A stretch of DNA of 64,000 nucleotides from Vitellaria paradoxa (Eukaryota; Streptophyta; Magnoliopsida; Ericales; Sapotaceae): assembly GCA_019916065.1 (NCBI GenBank), contig CM034243.1, positions 3,472,001-3,536,000 on the forward strand. Reading direction: 5' to 3'. The translations under genes were made by a program, and so were the position numbers. Below the pieces are notes generated by a model. That model saw only the letters and a list, made by a program, of their open reading frames with translations, was not told the origin of the DNA and ran no database searches. The stretch's first letter is position 1, and every line of letters begins with the position of its first letter. Positions 1-13,183 of this stretch are shown here, piece after piece.

Positions 1-1887
1 AAAAAAAAAAGCGTAAAAAATATTATGTTAAATTACAATTACATGTATAATAAGATAAATGCTAAAAAAATTAATTAATTAATTATATGTTTTTTTAATT
101 TTTATTTACCTTTTTAAGGAATTCATTAGTTTTTAATTTTGTTCTATCATGAGATAAAATAAGGATAGCTTCTGTGTTGATGCATAATTTTAAGAATCTT
201 ATTAGAATTTATCTAATATATAGGATTTATTACTGTTAAAAAAGTATTTTATTAAAATAAAAAAAAAAAGAAAGTAGAGAGTCATATGATAAATAAAATT
301 ATAAATGTAGCGAATATTTTACATTAGTTATTTTAATTTTTTTTTGGATAATAATAAATTGTGCTATAAATGACAGTACAATATTCATTTATTAATTTTA
401 GATTTTATTCAGGAATAAATTGTAATAAATATTTAAATTATAATTGGATATGTAAAATAATAAAAATTAAAATCAAATAACTATATTTTGTTATTTTGTT
501 AAAAACTGGGAAATTTTAATTTTATTTATTTCATTTGTCAAATAAGAATTGAATTTGACTGCACTGTAAAAGTCATATTAGTATTTATTTAATATGGTAT
601 AATTTAATTTTTTTATAACAGTAAAATAATCAGTTAATATAGTTAAATAGAATTAATAAAAAAAAACATGGTTAAATTATATGACAGAGATTGACAATAA
701 CACAAGTATATATAAGTTCATTAAAAGTGAAATAAAATTTAAATCAATAATAAAATATCAATTTATAAAATAAGACTAATAACCAAAGTATAAGTTCAAA
801 GTCATAAAAAAGTATATATATATATATATTTACCAAATTGTATTGTAAATATAATCGCTCTTAAATTTATTTTATTTAATTAGAGAATAACTAATGTAAA
901 AGAATATAGACAATTATAATTAATGTAAAATAATATTGATTTAAAACGAATTAATTAATTATTGTTATTATTTTATTTTTTAATATAAACAACTCTGACA
1001 CATTAGTCTTAACTATTTTTTTTATTGAAAAAATAATACAGCATAAATTTTCACAGAAATCATGATAATTTGACCATTATAATTGAATTATCCAAAAAAA
1101 AATCAAATATAATTAACTTAGATAATTCACCAAGAATTCAACTGTGTTATTAAGTGATATTCATGAATAATTTAACTTAAATAAAAATTATATTATTAGG
1201 TGATAATTATTAAATAAAATTAAATATTTTTTAAAGACACCTATCACAGTCGTGAGAATACTTTAGGGAGTGTTTGGTGGGACGAAATCAACTAAAATTT
1301 AAAAATTTTTATTAATTTTTTTTATTTCAATCAAATTGTACCATATATCACTTTTATATTTAATTTTTGTACTTTTTTTTATATTTTTAAACCAAATTTT
1401 TATCAATTAAAGAGTCCTTAATAACGTGGCATATAACGCAATCATTATACAGAATTCTGTTTATATATATATATATATATGTGTATGTATGTAAAGCTTT
1501 GAAACGAGAGAATAGTTTCGCATGGAAAAGCTTCATCAACACGTAACCAAATAATAAAAAAAAAAAACTGCAGACACAGAGAAAGATGATTGATTTGCAG
1601 CAAAAGGAAGAAGGCAAAATATGAGTCACCAACACAATTAAAGAGTACGTATATTTTTCACAAACCAAACCCAGTCTCTGAACACGTAGAATGTGCTTCA
1701 CAAAAAAACGAACGCATGTACGACTGAATCTCCCCGGATCATCAACAACAATCAACGTCGACGGACTATATAAACACAAATTGTTATCCAATATCAATAC
1801 TGCTGCATATATATGCACACTATCATAGCCCACTCCTCCAATCAAAATAAATTAAACACTATGAATTGTTAGTCAATCCTTATTAAT
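1..1887. other. AT-rich intergenic sequence, no gene seen
   Basis: Very AT-rich DNA with long A and T runs and (AT)n tracts near 814-828 and 1461-1480. No open frame here looks like a protein. A weak MITE-like segment sits near 1265-1417: it starts with GGGAGTGTTTGGTGG just after TTA and ends near an AAGAGTCCTTA stretch, with an interior like the element at 5872-6027. The last ~400 bases lie downstream of the DUF569 gene and may hold its 3' UTR and terminator, but no polyadenylation signal is distinctive enough to call. Confidence 0.6.
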
Positions 1888-2454
1888 TCACCTCCGCAGC
1901 TTGGCGAATTTGAAAGGCTGAAGCGCAGGCGGCGCCTTCTGCGTCGGAAAGGCCGTATTCGACGTGATGCGTTCGAGGTTCGCCGCCGGGGGTGGATCCG
2001 GCGTTTTCGGAAGCGCATCGACAATCTCAATGTCCCACAGGATCTTCTCTTGCGTTCCCATCCTCCGCGGGACGTCGTGAGTGACTGAGTTCCTCCACGG
2101 CGGAAGGCCGCCGTTGGGGCGGAGGAAGTGGCCCTGCGGGGTCTTGAACCTCACCGAGAAACCGTCTCTTATCGGCTCCCAGTTGATGTTCGAATCCGTT
2201 CTATTCGGAAGGGTTTGGAGCACCTTCTTGGCTAAAGAGCCCGGAAGGAACGGCACGTTTGACGCCGTGAGGTACTTGCCGTAGCAGCTCTTGAGGCGCA
2301 AATGCTTGTCTCCTTCGTCGAATTCTACGGCCCAGATTGCTTTTCTCGACGAGCCATCGCGGTCTTGACACACCGACTCTTGATTGTCCTCTGCTGTCAG
2401 GTACTTGTCGTTGTGGCTCAATTTTACCGTTAGTGCTTTCTGGAAAAGTTCCAT
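1888..2454 (-). CDS. DUF569 domain protein (actin cross-linking/fascin-like fold), single exon
   Basis: This is a 188-residue protein of the plant DUF569 family, a beta-trefoil group related to actin-cross-linking/fascin domains; members have no firmly established biochemical role. The start MELFQKALTVKLSHNDKYLTA (residues 1-21) and the following Q-D-R-x-G-S-S segment near residues 30-36 are the family hallmark. W41, 'LRLKSCYGKYLTAS' (52-65) and the W-x-P-I-R-D-G-F motif near 92-99 give the repeated trefoil strands. A proline-rich tail (about 150-180) follows the domain. The length suits single-domain members; some relatives carry two domains. The ATG is the natural start: a plausible 3' splice site (TTGTAG on the minus strand) lies 9 bases upstream, suggesting a 5'UTR intron, and further upstream is a CT-rich tract typical of plant leaders. 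GC content is clearly above the flanks. Family assignment is firm; function is not known from sequence. Confidence 0.88.
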   Translation of the reverse strand: MELFQKALTVKLSHNDKYLTAEDNQESVCQDRDGSSRKAIWAVEFDEGDKHLRLKSCYGKYLTASNVPFLPGSLAKKVLQTLPNRTDSNINWEPIRDGFSVRFKTPQGHFLRPNGGLPPWRNSVTHDVPRRMGTQEKILWDIEIVDALPKTPDPPPAANLERITSNTAFPTQKAPPALQPFKFAKLRR

Positions 2455-2516
2455 TTTTTGAACCTACAAGATCATCAATCATTTATGCATTCAAACCAAA
2501 TTAATTTCTCACACAC

Positions 2517-2564
2517 AAAAAAAAAAAAAAAAAAAACGGAGAGAGAAAGAGAGAGAGAGAGAGA
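2517..2564. repeat. A-run plus (GA)n microsatellite upstream of the DUF569 gene
   Basis: A run of about 21 A is followed by GA dinucleotides. On the coding (minus) strand of the DUF569 gene this reads as a CT-rich tract ending in a T run. CT tracts are common in plant 5' leaders, so it may be part of the transcript or promoter. Confidence 0.7.
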
Positions 2565-2599
2565 ATGATAAGTTTAATTAATTAATTCAAGCGTGCCTT

Positions 2600-3500
2600 T
2601 ATCCAAAGAAGCAAAAATGATCGGTCTAAACTGGAATATTGGAGACAAATTTGAAACAATATGTTGTGGGTGGGAATAGAGGTTGGTTAATTACTGGGCT
2701 GATGAAATGTTTGATTCAGATTCACAATCGAGGATTTCCATACAAATTAATGTTCAATTTACTAAATATATATATATATATATATAAAGTGAAGGGTTTA
2801 TGATCGTGAAGACGCATTTTGTTTACTAACTAGAGATTTTTTTATGATGCTTTAATGTGATTGTTAGGTATACACACGGATATATATATATATATATATA
2901 TGATTGTAACATTGTTTATTTATGCAGATTAGAAATTGACCTTAATTATTATTTTTTATCATTTTAGGGCGTTTGAGTCAACTTACACGTATCTTGACTA
3001 ATTTTTAAGAGTCCTAAAATTACTAAAATTAAGGAAATTAAGGATTAAATGAATCTCTAATAGTTCTGAGGAGATTTGAACCAGTGACTATTAAAAAGTA
3101 AAAAGAGTCAAGATTTTACCCATTAACTATAATGGTTATTGATATTGCACAAAATGGGATTTCGTAATATACTCTCGTGCTTACGATAGATGAAAATGGA
3201 ATAGGCAAAAAATATAACAAAATGTTTAATGCAAAAACAAAACACTGAAAGAGCGAGAGAGAAAATCCGGTGTTAAGCTAAAATATATATATATATATAT
3301 ATATATTAATTACAATGTTTTCAAATTTACGAAGAATGAAAAATATGGACATACGCAAATGTAATACAAAAATTAATGCAAAAACAATGTAATTTTTAAA
3401 TATTTAAAAAAACATAAAAAGTTCAAATACCTAACCGACTACGTAATGATTCTCCAAAAATAAAAGTAAAAGTAATTAAACACAAAAACTAAAATAGTGG
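2600..3500. other. Intergenic sequence with (AT)n microsatellites, no gene seen
   Basis: Possible promoter of the DUF569 gene followed by AT-rich spacer. (AT)n tracts occur at about 2765-2786, 2881-2900 and 3283-3306. No coding signal or recognisable element was seen. Confidence 0.55.
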
Positions 3501-3509
3501 ATAGCTAGA

Positions 3510-4540
3510 AGTTGGACTGCCAATGATTTATCAAACTTTTAATGAAAAATAATGTTTAATTTTGAAAAACTAACGAAAAAAAAATTTTTTTTTCCCTTTC
3601 AAATGCCTACAATAACAGTAAAATAATTCAGTGTAGACTTATACAAATAATATGCCTTGCTTATTAATCATTCAAACAAAAAATAAAACATAAAAAAAAT
3701 TAAATACTTACCCTGAAAATTCAATGAGAATTTTAATGTAAATATACTTACCAAATAAACAATTAAAGAAATATATTTAATTCAAACAAAAGAAAAAAAA
3801 AACATAACATGAAGAAAAATTAAACAAAAAGATGCGTGTCAGCTTCCATTTCATCCCCTATGTTTCAATATTGATGTGAAAGTAATATTTAATTTTAAAA
3901 CATTAAAATTAAAAAGTTACAAATATTCACAATAATAACAAAATGATGCACTATATACTTATAAAGAAAGGCAAAAAAGTGCAATGCGTCTCATGAATCA
4001 TTCAAAAAATAAAAAATAAAAAAATAAGATATGTGCCATACCACTATCAATTTCTAAGATTTTTAATATAAATATGCTTAGTAAAAATAATAAAAGAAAT
4101 GTAAACCAAACAAAAAAAAAATTATAAGAAATAAAAACTTAAACAAAAGACATCTGTGGGCTTCCCTTTTATCGCTCACATTTTAATATCAATTTAAAAA
4201 TACTATTTAATATTAAAATACTAATTTCTTTTAAATATCTATAATAATAATGAAATAATTCACTGCAAATTTATAGAGAATACAAAATAATAAAGTACAA
4301 CTTGTGTCGATGGCATGAAAAGATAAAATAGAAAAAGATTGGGACACGTGTTGAACCGCTAACAATATTTGACATGTTTAAGGTAAATAAGTTTACAAAA
4401 AATAATTAAAGAAAATATATTCCAAGCCAAAAAAAAAACACTAAAACATAACCAAAAAAAAAAAAAAGTAAAAGAAACTAAACAAAAGAACAAGTGTCAG
4501 CTTCCCTTTCATACAACATGTTGGTATATAGATTGGAAAA
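3510..4540. repeat. Diverged tandem repeat, about 320-340 bp unit, three or so copies
   Basis: A recurring block can be followed by eye. It includes a 'GTGTCAGCTTCC'-type motif after an AAACAAAAGA stretch (near 3831, 4151 as CTGTGGGCTTCCC, and 4491), then CATTTTAATATCAAT-like text, then 'CAATAATAACAAAATGATGCACT'-like text, then a CATTCAAACAAAA-like stretch. Spacings of the CTTCC anchor are about 320 and 340 bases, and a partial earlier copy starts near 3516. The copies are heavily diverged. It resembles an old satellite-like array or internal duplication of a transposon. Confidence 0.5.
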
Positions 4541-5871
4541 ATCGAAATTTAAAGGAAAAGTAGGAATCATACGTACCTTTAAAGTTCCAGTGTTGTCGTA
4601 AGTTGTCGTTATAACAAAATGATGAAGCAATGATCGACTGATATATACCTGGTGAAAATCTCCAATAAAAAATTGTCTTTGTAATTAATTGTTGATTTCT
4701 TTGTGCATCGATCTTATTTTAATTAGTTTGTATGATTGAAGCATAGAGTCAATGTATTGTGTACAAAAATTATGGGTGACTGTTTCAGCGGTAGAAACAT
4801 TTGGGGGCTCTATCTTTGGTCACTGTCACGTAAGCTCTAAGGACACTTCTTTGTTCGTGCAATGCCGTGTGTACACTTCTTTTTTCACAGAGTAAGAAAG
4901 CGCGGGGGAAGAGAGAGAGAGAGAGAGAGGAGGGGGATGCCAGTTATATATATATATATATATATATGTCACTACTACCTTTATATAATTTGTTCATCCA
5001 ATATTAATTGATGCATTCATTAACTTGCATAGATATATATATATATATATATATCCATCATGGGATTTTTTTATGATAAGGGAATAAATTTTTGGTAATT
5101 TATGGTGAATTCTTCTAATATATATATATATATATTTTTACTTAGAAAATTACTTTCACGTTTCACCTTTTTTTTAATGCTAAAAAGTATATGAAGTCTC
5201 ATTAATATCGGATGAATTGTAGATAAACTAACAAGAATATTCTCATATAGAATGTTATAACTTAGAAGCAATTTAGTTTCTTACCTCATGAAGATCAAAA
5301 TTTTGATGCACCGAAAAAAATTTGTTGAAGGAAATTTAGAAATAAAAAAAATTAGAGTATTTTTTTTAAATGTAAAAAGTGTTGTCTAAATTTTCAATAA
5401 CTCTTAGGAGTTGTCAGTCAGTATAATTTGTTCTAAATTTTTTTTTTATTGAATCATTTACTTTGATCCATGTGTTAATTAGGATGTGATTAGGGATGAA
5501 TTAAAGAAAAAATATTTTTTAACCATTAGATGAGAGAGAAATTTAATCTCGACAACCTTAATATATAATTTTAATTATGTTATCATATATAGTACTTACA
5601 TCCATGTTATTATATTAGGCTCTCTTTTTTCTCTCTTTCTTCCTTTCTTTCTTTTCTTTTCTTCTTCTTCTTCTTTTTTTTTTTTTTTTTTCTCCTTCTT
5701 TCTTTGTTCTTCCTGAGAAAGGCAAATGATCAAAGTTTTTAACTACGATAATACAGTACCCCTGCTAAAAATTCTTTGGTGACAATATTTAAGCCATAGG
5801 CACTGTTGTCATATCCAAAGTTAATAATTATATTATGATGAAGGGTTGTGGCCGTTAACTACGACAATACA

Positions 5872-6027
5872 GTGCTTTTGTTTGGCCATCAACTAAATAC
5901 TAAAATTTATTAAAAATTACAAAAAATTTGTATTTTCTTTCAATTAAATTTTATCACATATCACATTTACATCAAATTTTTATACTTTTTCTGTACTTTT
6001 TTACCAACTTTTTTTCAACCAAACACC
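5872..6027. mobile_element. MITE-like element with GTTTGG termini
   Basis: The left end reads GTGCTTTTGTTTGGCC and the right end reads CAACCAAACACC, which are imperfect inverted repeats. The ~155 bp interior is AT-rich and non-coding. GTTTGG ends are typical of PIF/Harbinger (Tourist-like) and some hAT MITEs. Interiors resembling this one occur near 1265-1417, 18511-18645 and 25949-26101. Confidence 0.5.
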
Positions 6028-6589
6028 TATATACTTAAAAGTAAAAATTACTAAAAGTTTCAAAATTTTAAAACTTACTTTTATATTATTGTACGGCAGA
6101 ATAAAGTCATTAACAGTGTTAAATTTTTTAATAAAAAGATATAATTATTTACTCAAAGTCAAATATAATTGAAGGTTTATTTACTCGAAGTCAAATATAA
6201 TTAAAGGTACGTATAACTGTACAAAATGCGGAGGGGTGTAAATACATTTATTGAAGTTACAAAAATGAAAACGTTATCTTGAATAAAATTTTTAGTATTT
6301 TTACTTTAATTAGTACGAAATATAAGGAATATAAAAGTAATTTCTCTAAATTTAATCTAAATTTAATGAGGTGTTATTGATTTTCACATTTTGTACTAAC
6401 CCTTATAATTATTTAGAAGTATTTATGTTGGGACATAAATCTGCTTTATGAAGATATTAACTGCTTTTGGGGAGACGTTCGTACAATATCAACAGACAGC
6501 TCACATCTTTAGTGCGTCGTTCATATAAACTCTTTCACAAATTTATTTTACTTGAGATGGGAGCCTCTTCTTTCAAAGGGTGGCTTTCC

Positions 6590-6930
6590 TAAAAAAACTC
6601 CAAAAATCATTAAAAATTTTCAACAACTCTTATACTTTTAATTTTTTCACCATCACTAATTTTAAAAAATTTCAATATTTCGTTAAAAAAATCAAAAATT
6701 TGAAAGTAGGTTAACTAAATGTGTAAATTTTTTATACAATCGTGTTCTTCGTGTCAAAAGTTTTCAAACGAGTACCATTGTCGTTATTTTTTGTAAATTT
6801 TTTTGAATCTGTGAGAACAAATTTAGAAAAATATTTCCACAGTTTGTTACTTTTAAAAAAAATACGTCAAAATTAACCTAAAATTATATTTTATCTCAAT
6901 TTATCTTATTTTTTCTTACTTCAAACGGGG
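6590..6930. mobile_element. Dispersed repeat (copy 1 of a ~340 bp family; other copy at 39840-40170)
   Basis: This segment aligns collinearly with 39840-40170. Shared blocks include GTAGGTTAAC followed by TTTTTTATACAATC, then TTTTCAAA(C/T)GAGTACCATT, then TTTTGT(A/G)AATTTTTTT, then ATTTTATCTCAATTTAT. The right end, CTTCAAACGGGG, resembles MITE termini. There is no coding potential. It is probably a non-autonomous DNA transposon family. Confidence 0.6.
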
Positions 6931-7146
6931 AGTGTGATAAAAATAGGATTTGAGGAGAACATGATAAACATATTGTCAAGGAATCCTCAAAAATCCCGAC
7001 CCACCCAATTTGTGCCATCGGCTGGCTATAAGCACATTGCGACCACTACACCTGTTTGATGTAATTTGAGAGTCCTACTTGAAATCTTCAAATCATACCT
7101 ACTCAATGAAACTGGAAGACCCACACAAGGCACCAGTGCAAGCCTT

Positions 7147-7172
7147 GTGCAAGCTAGCTAGCTAGCTTGCAC
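7147..7172. repeat. 26-bp perfect palindrome built on (AGCT) repeats
   Basis: GTGCAAGCTAGCT is followed by its exact reverse complement AGCTAGCTTGCAC. It sits in otherwise ordinary intergenic DNA. It could form a cruciform or hairpin, but no function is evident. Confidence 0.85.
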
Positions 7173-9257
7173 CAGAGAAAGATAATGAATCTTACAACTG
7201 CTTGCCTATAATTATGATGAATTCAAAGTTTTGAATGTAACTACTTACAAATTTTGGGAAATAGTTGATACTAATATGAAGTTGATTTTCACACGTAGAG
7301 ACGATGATAAAGAAAGAAAATTTTGTTTGGACTTCACTCAATTTATATTCCTATCAAAGTTGGAGAGAAAATTAGGCTAATTAATAAGAATTTAGAGAAA
7401 ATGATAGATAAGAAATTAACATACTCAAAAGAAATTAAGAAACAATCATTTAAGAATGAATGAATTTTTATAAGATTTCAGCATTTCTTTGTCCCTTAAT
7501 TAGTTAAGGAAGAAGAAGGCTAATATTAAAATTAGATTTTAATTCAACGAATCCAATAGTACCATTCAAAAGTGAAGATTGAAAACAATTTCAGCCCCAG
7601 ATCCGTTAGTTAGCAGCATACGTTCAATTAGCTAACCATGTGGTCGACCAAGGATGGGCAAGTACAAAAATCGAAGCAAAGACGCCAACTGGTAGGTGCC
7701 GAGATATTTCTTTTTGCGTCCTAAATCAAACAACCATTTTAGCAGGAAAACGACATGTAGAAATTTAAATGTTTGTACTGTTTGCATATGATGGTTTGGT
7801 TCATCAATTTAATTCACATACAACGCGCGGTGATGACGCAGATCGATTTCCGATATTTTCTAGCTTGTGATGGCATGATAATTGGCTTTTGGGTCCATTT
7901 GCTACCGGTTCCCCCCCAAATGTTCATAGTTTAATAAATAAAAAAATAAATAGATAGATAGATAGATAAAATTTAATAATAATAATAATAATAATAGTAG
8001 GTGATGCCTTAAAAAAGAAAGATTTATTTGAGAAAATACATATTAGATGTATTTTAATTTTAATTTTTTTATAATTTAAAAAAATATTATTTATTATGAG
8101 AAAAGAGAATATTATTTATTTATTTTTGAAAGTGGGCATTATATTGTAAGAGTTAAATATATGCAAAATTCTTCCCATCAACAATGTGTGTCAATTCAGG
8201 TGGGAGAGAAAAAGGAAAGTGTTTAGTAGGGAGGGAGCCTCTAAGACTATAAGAAGTAAGGAAGTGAACTGCTTCATTAGTCTTCCTATTGCGTTAGGTG
8301 AAAGGCCAAGTTCAAGCTGGTCTTTCAAATATTATTTATTTGATGTTATTTATTTGATCAATGTCATTTTCACGGACGTTGGGGCAAGGACGGGCATTTC
8401 CCCGTTGGGAACAATAACCCAAAAAAAAAAAAAAAAATCTAAGAATTAATTAGAAAGAAATTAATTTAAGGGACACCTATTTGTATTCTATAATTAAATT
8501 ATTACATTCTACTTTATATTTTTTATTGAATAAAATTATAAATTATCATTGTTCTCCGTCATATTTCATATTTTTTAAACTTTGATGAAAAAGAGTAGGA
8601 CAATTATGTAATTTTATTTGATAAAAAAATAAAATAATGTGTAAGATGTTAATTGTAAAATACAAATAGACTTGTCCTTAACATCTTTTTTTTTTTTTTT
8701 TTTTTTTTTTCTCTTGAAACTCCTTAACATCTAACATATACACCAACGCATCATTTTCACCCAAAAAAAATATATATATATATATATATATATACACGCA
8801 TCATGGAGGACTATAACGTGGACTTCTTTGTAATGCCTCGACTAACCCTATTATTTGCTGATGATGAAAGTTATTAAAACATGAGAAGTGGGATTTTGTA
8901 GATCTATCTTAACAGGATCACAAGTTTGGCCTCTCCACATTTACTGTGAGGCTGAGAATTAGCTGTAGATCGACTAGCTATGGCACGTATTTGTGTGTGT
9001 GTGTATATATATATATAATATAGGAGTCATGTTTCTAAGGAAGAAAAGTGTTCTTTTCTTACGTACCTTAGTTTTCAGTTTCTCATATGTATATATATAT
9101 ATATATAACACATGAAATTGTTGAACACATCTAGCAAAACACATTATATAGAGCTGGCCTACAATTTATTGTATGAGCAGTGTTAAAGCCCTAAGTGTGA
9201 TTAATACGTAATTAATAGTTGAGACTGTATGGTTGTAACAGGAGCAAAGCAACTGTG

Positions 9258-9260
<3 letters not shown>

Positions 9261-9292
<32 letters not shown>
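9261..9292. repeat. (AT)n microsatellite
   Basis: Uninterrupted alternating A and T over roughly 30 bases, one of the longer simple repeats in the window and likely length-polymorphic. Confidence 0.85.
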
Positions 9293-9297
<5 letters not shown>

Positions 9298-12200
9298 TTA
9301 TATATAATTTTGAAAATTTTGTTTTATAGAAGGAAGATTTTAGAACAACACTAGCAATTAATAGATATGTGTTAGTATGGCAATCAAAAACCATACACAT
9401 GGTAAATTCAATTGCTCTTGTGGCCACCACAACATGCATACTTGGGTGAATGAATAATACACCACAAAATCCAACTGTATATGGTTTGTCTCGCTGCTGC
9501 CTGCCAATCCGTGATGTACAGAATCTGGACAAAATTTTTCAAACACAAGTAAATATAGACAAATAAATGAATAAAAAAATAAATCACAAGATACAAAATT
9601 TACATAATTCAACAACTTGTCTACACGTAAGGGTACGTTGTTCTAGGTTTTTCCTATTAGATTGTTGGACAATGGGGACTAAAAAAAAAGAAGAATCTTC
9701 AATAATGAAGTAAGGATTATAAGAATGAAAAAAAAATTAAAGGTCTTAGTTTAAACTTAAACATACATAATTTTAAAAATTAACCGTTACTGTTAATTAA
9801 TGTTTTCGAGTTCCTTTGTTCTTATTAAACCTCTCATTATTTTTTCTTGTATCATGTTTTTTTTATTATTTTTAATTATCGTTACGTTGGTCATTGCCGC
9901 TTTTTAAAATCATGATATATATCATGTTTCTATATGTTAAAGGCAAAACCCAACTCAAGATGCACTTAAAATAGTCCTACAAAGGAGAAAACTCTCAAAA
10001 AGAATTATTGTACCGTTGTAATATCTTTATAATAGCAAACAATTATCTAGCGATTTTATTAGCGAGTTTCAGGCTTCAGTACACAATTTTCTTCGTCTCC
10101 TAACGAGTTTCCAGTGACTTGGCAGCAAGTTAAAAATCTTATATTATATTATAGGAAAATCTTTAGGATTCCAACCTTTTTTACATTGACACAAATTAAT
10201 GTGTATATATATATATATATATACACAAACAAATGGCTTAGATGAGCCAAGTGGATTATAGTGAAAATATTTATTACTTTTTTAGAATCTAAGTAAAATA
10301 AGTATAAATTACAATGTTAACACTTTAGCATTAAGTTTCACTTTATTAATTTTCAATGTGTCCTTAAAATATATATATATATATATATTGTTAATTTTAA
10401 TCCTATGAACTATTATCTTTTAAAAGCAAGTTTGGGGAAGAGAAAACCCACATGCCAGGAGGCTGGATGTGATAGTTTTGAAATAAGGAAATGACAGCCA
10501 TCTTTTTCAGTAAAGTCAGGGTTACTTGGCAACATCCTGAAACCAAAAAGTAAACCTTTTGTATTTAGAAGGCAATGACCTGACTGACTTTGCTAGCTAG
10601 TGCTAGCTAGAAAAAATGAAACTTGCAATGTGAGGCGAAAGTTACTTATATAATTTTTGTTTTTTTTTTGGCTTCGAATAAAGGATCTCCGTTCTCTGTC
10701 TTTCCTGACAATTACATGTCTCTGCATGAGAAGGGAAGGCCCTTGAGGGGTCAAATCGGGAAATAAAAAGCTTTATTACTCTATATATATATATATATAT
10801 ATATTTTGTAGTTATGTAATAAGAGAACTTTCGAAGTTTTAGAAAAGTTTAAAAAAAAAAATTAAAAATTAATTTCAAAGTGATGAAAAAGTGACGGATA
10901 ATAAAATTTAATTTAGTCGAAGGAAGTTAAAAATTTTTTAAATTTTTAAAAATTTTTGTATTAATATTTATGTATTTAACCACGCCTACATGATTATTTT
11001 GTGTTTGGTAGAGAAAGTGAGTTCCAGACTTTAATTTAACAATCTTTATTTTTCATTTTACCTTACAAAAAGAAAAAAGAATGAAAGGTGAAAAGGAAAA
11101 AAAAAAAAAAGAAATGGCTGAATTACAAGCTACTTTCAAAAAATTGAAGTTGCAGTATTTGACACTACTTGAATCATATAATTACTTTGATACCACTTTA
11201 GAATAGGTCATATATACTGCAAGCAATATGTAATTAGGCATGCAACTGCTCAAAAATTGAAAATCATTAATTCGGTAGCCAATTGTTTTGCCAAGATTAC
11301 ATCCTACTTTAAATGTTACATTTTATCTAACTCTATATCTAATAGCAAAATTAAAAAAAAAATTATTCATTAAAATTAGTGGGTTTGTCTGTCATTAATT
11401 CCTAGAATAAAAAAAAATGTGAAAAAAATTCATGTGAAATGACATCAAAGGTCAGCATCCTCTCCATTCTATCTATTTGGAGTTGACATCTTCATGCCTA
11501 CAATTATATATATTAACACCGATTAAGGCCAATTTTATATGTGATGCTTGTGGAAACACTTTTAAAGTCCCAAGCTTGGAGTTAATTGAAGCTTAATTAA
11601 ATGGCGCTATAAACCCCTCTCACCTAATTCAAAAATGAAAAATTAGAGCAATTAATCTAATTATTTTTCAAGTGATTGTTCATCTAATTGAAACTGTGCA
11701 ATCTAAGGCAATTGTTCTCGAGTGTGTTGCCTCAACTTGATTGTTATCGAGTTCAAACGAAGGCTGTGTTTGGTGAATTAAAAAATTTTAACTTTTACAT
11801 CTTTCATTCTAATATTGACAGGTGTTATTTTTTGAAAAAATTATTTATTTGGTAAGAATTTGTAAAAGTTAAAATAAATTAGAGAAAATAAAAAAAAATT
11901 TAAAAAAATTAGTAATTTTGTGTGTGGTAAGTTTTTTTGTTTTTTTTTGTGTTTAATAAAATTGAATAGAAAAAAATTAAAAAAATTGAAGCTAGTTTTT
12001 TTTTTTTGAAGGTGTTACAATACGCACCCTAAGTTGGCTTCATTAATTTGGTCCCTTTATTTTGAATGATGTGCCAACTTTTCGGTGAGGGCAAACAATT
12101 TGAAGACTGACATAATGGTAATAATAGCATATATATATATATATATATGCTTAGATCAAACCATATAATGTAATAGTACTTTGGGGTGACATTTCAGTCG

Positions 12201-13183
12201 CTCTTTGTTTCTTACAAAATTCAAAATTTTTCTGAGCTCACTTAGTTACTCTTCGGAGCTGAGATTGGGATTGAGCACACCAATTCGATCCAAGCTTAGC
12301 CCGAAAAATTACAGACATATTTTATATATATATATATATATATTTATTATTTGTATTTTCCTATAAAAATTAGATTTTATATCAAAATTTATAAAAAAAT
12401 ATATAATATTTTAGTACTAAACTACTCGCTTTCATAATTTTTTTTAAATAAATTTCTATCTAAAAATATAATTTGATTTTTTTAAAAAAGAAAAAAAATT
12501 ACATGTACAGGTCAAAAAAATTTAAATTCGGCCGGCCCTAACAACACCCCATTTGGATTACAATGATGGGAAATATAAGCTAAGAAAGATAATTATATAA
12601 CAATAATTATAATAGAAATACAGATAAATAAGTTGAAAATGGAATATATATTTATTCTAAAAAACATGAGGATATATTTAATTTTAAAAGAAAAACAATA
12701 CAACACGTTAATTTTTTTAGTAAAATTTATTGTTAGAATGCTATGGCAATAACATATTTATATTATTAGTATATGTTAGTGAATTATTGTTTAATTCCAA
12801 AATTTTAGCGGTAAATTATGACATTAAATTTTGATAAAATAACATTAATCAAGTTAAAATTTTAACGTTAATAAACACTTCGCTTTTTACTCCTAATCTA
12901 CATTTTGAATGAAAAGAGATTAACGGCTTACACAAGTGTAGTAATAGTAATAGCAGAGGATTGGTGCCTGCCATTTAAGGCTTTTATATTAATATTAACC
13001 GTGGTGTTAAATAGTGTTTGGCACCCGAGAAAATGTAATCTACATTATTGGTAGTAGCACGCTATACACAGCTCCGCCTCTATTAACTGTGAAAACAACA
13101 GCTGAATGAACCAAGGTTTAATCACTCCCATGCACATGTCCCTTTCAGACTCCTCACCCCCACCTCTGCCGCCTCTGCCCCCC

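Larger units (their letters stand above)
4560..13040. other. Long intergenic region, no gene supported
   Basis: About 8.5 kb between the DUF569 and YABBY genes. It is AT-rich with many (AT)n tracts (about 4946-4966, 5035-5053, 5120-5135, 8769-8794, 9092-9106, 9261-9292, 10203-10222, 10368-10388, 10783-10803, 12130-12148, 12324-12342), a (GATA)n tract at about 7950-7967, a (TAA)n tract at about 7974-7996, T-rich runs at 5660-5690 and 8687-8710, and miniature transposon remains listed separately. Short open frames exist but show no family signature, codon bias or splice context. The last 1-2 kb may contain YABBY regulatory DNA. Confidence 0.6.

Noticed and set aside
1387..1845. Long minus-strand open frame beside the DUF569 gene
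   Set aside because: The peptide is low-complexity, follows (AT)n and homopolymer sequence, and shows no family signature; the region is probably the DUF569 3' flank.
3510..4540. CRISPR-like array
   Set aside because: The units are long, diverged and have no constant short repeat with unique spacers; this is eukaryotic tandem repetition.
9293..9615. Overlapping minus-strand open frames
   Set aside because: Three frames overlap in the same AT-rich stretch, none with a domain, splice context or codon bias.
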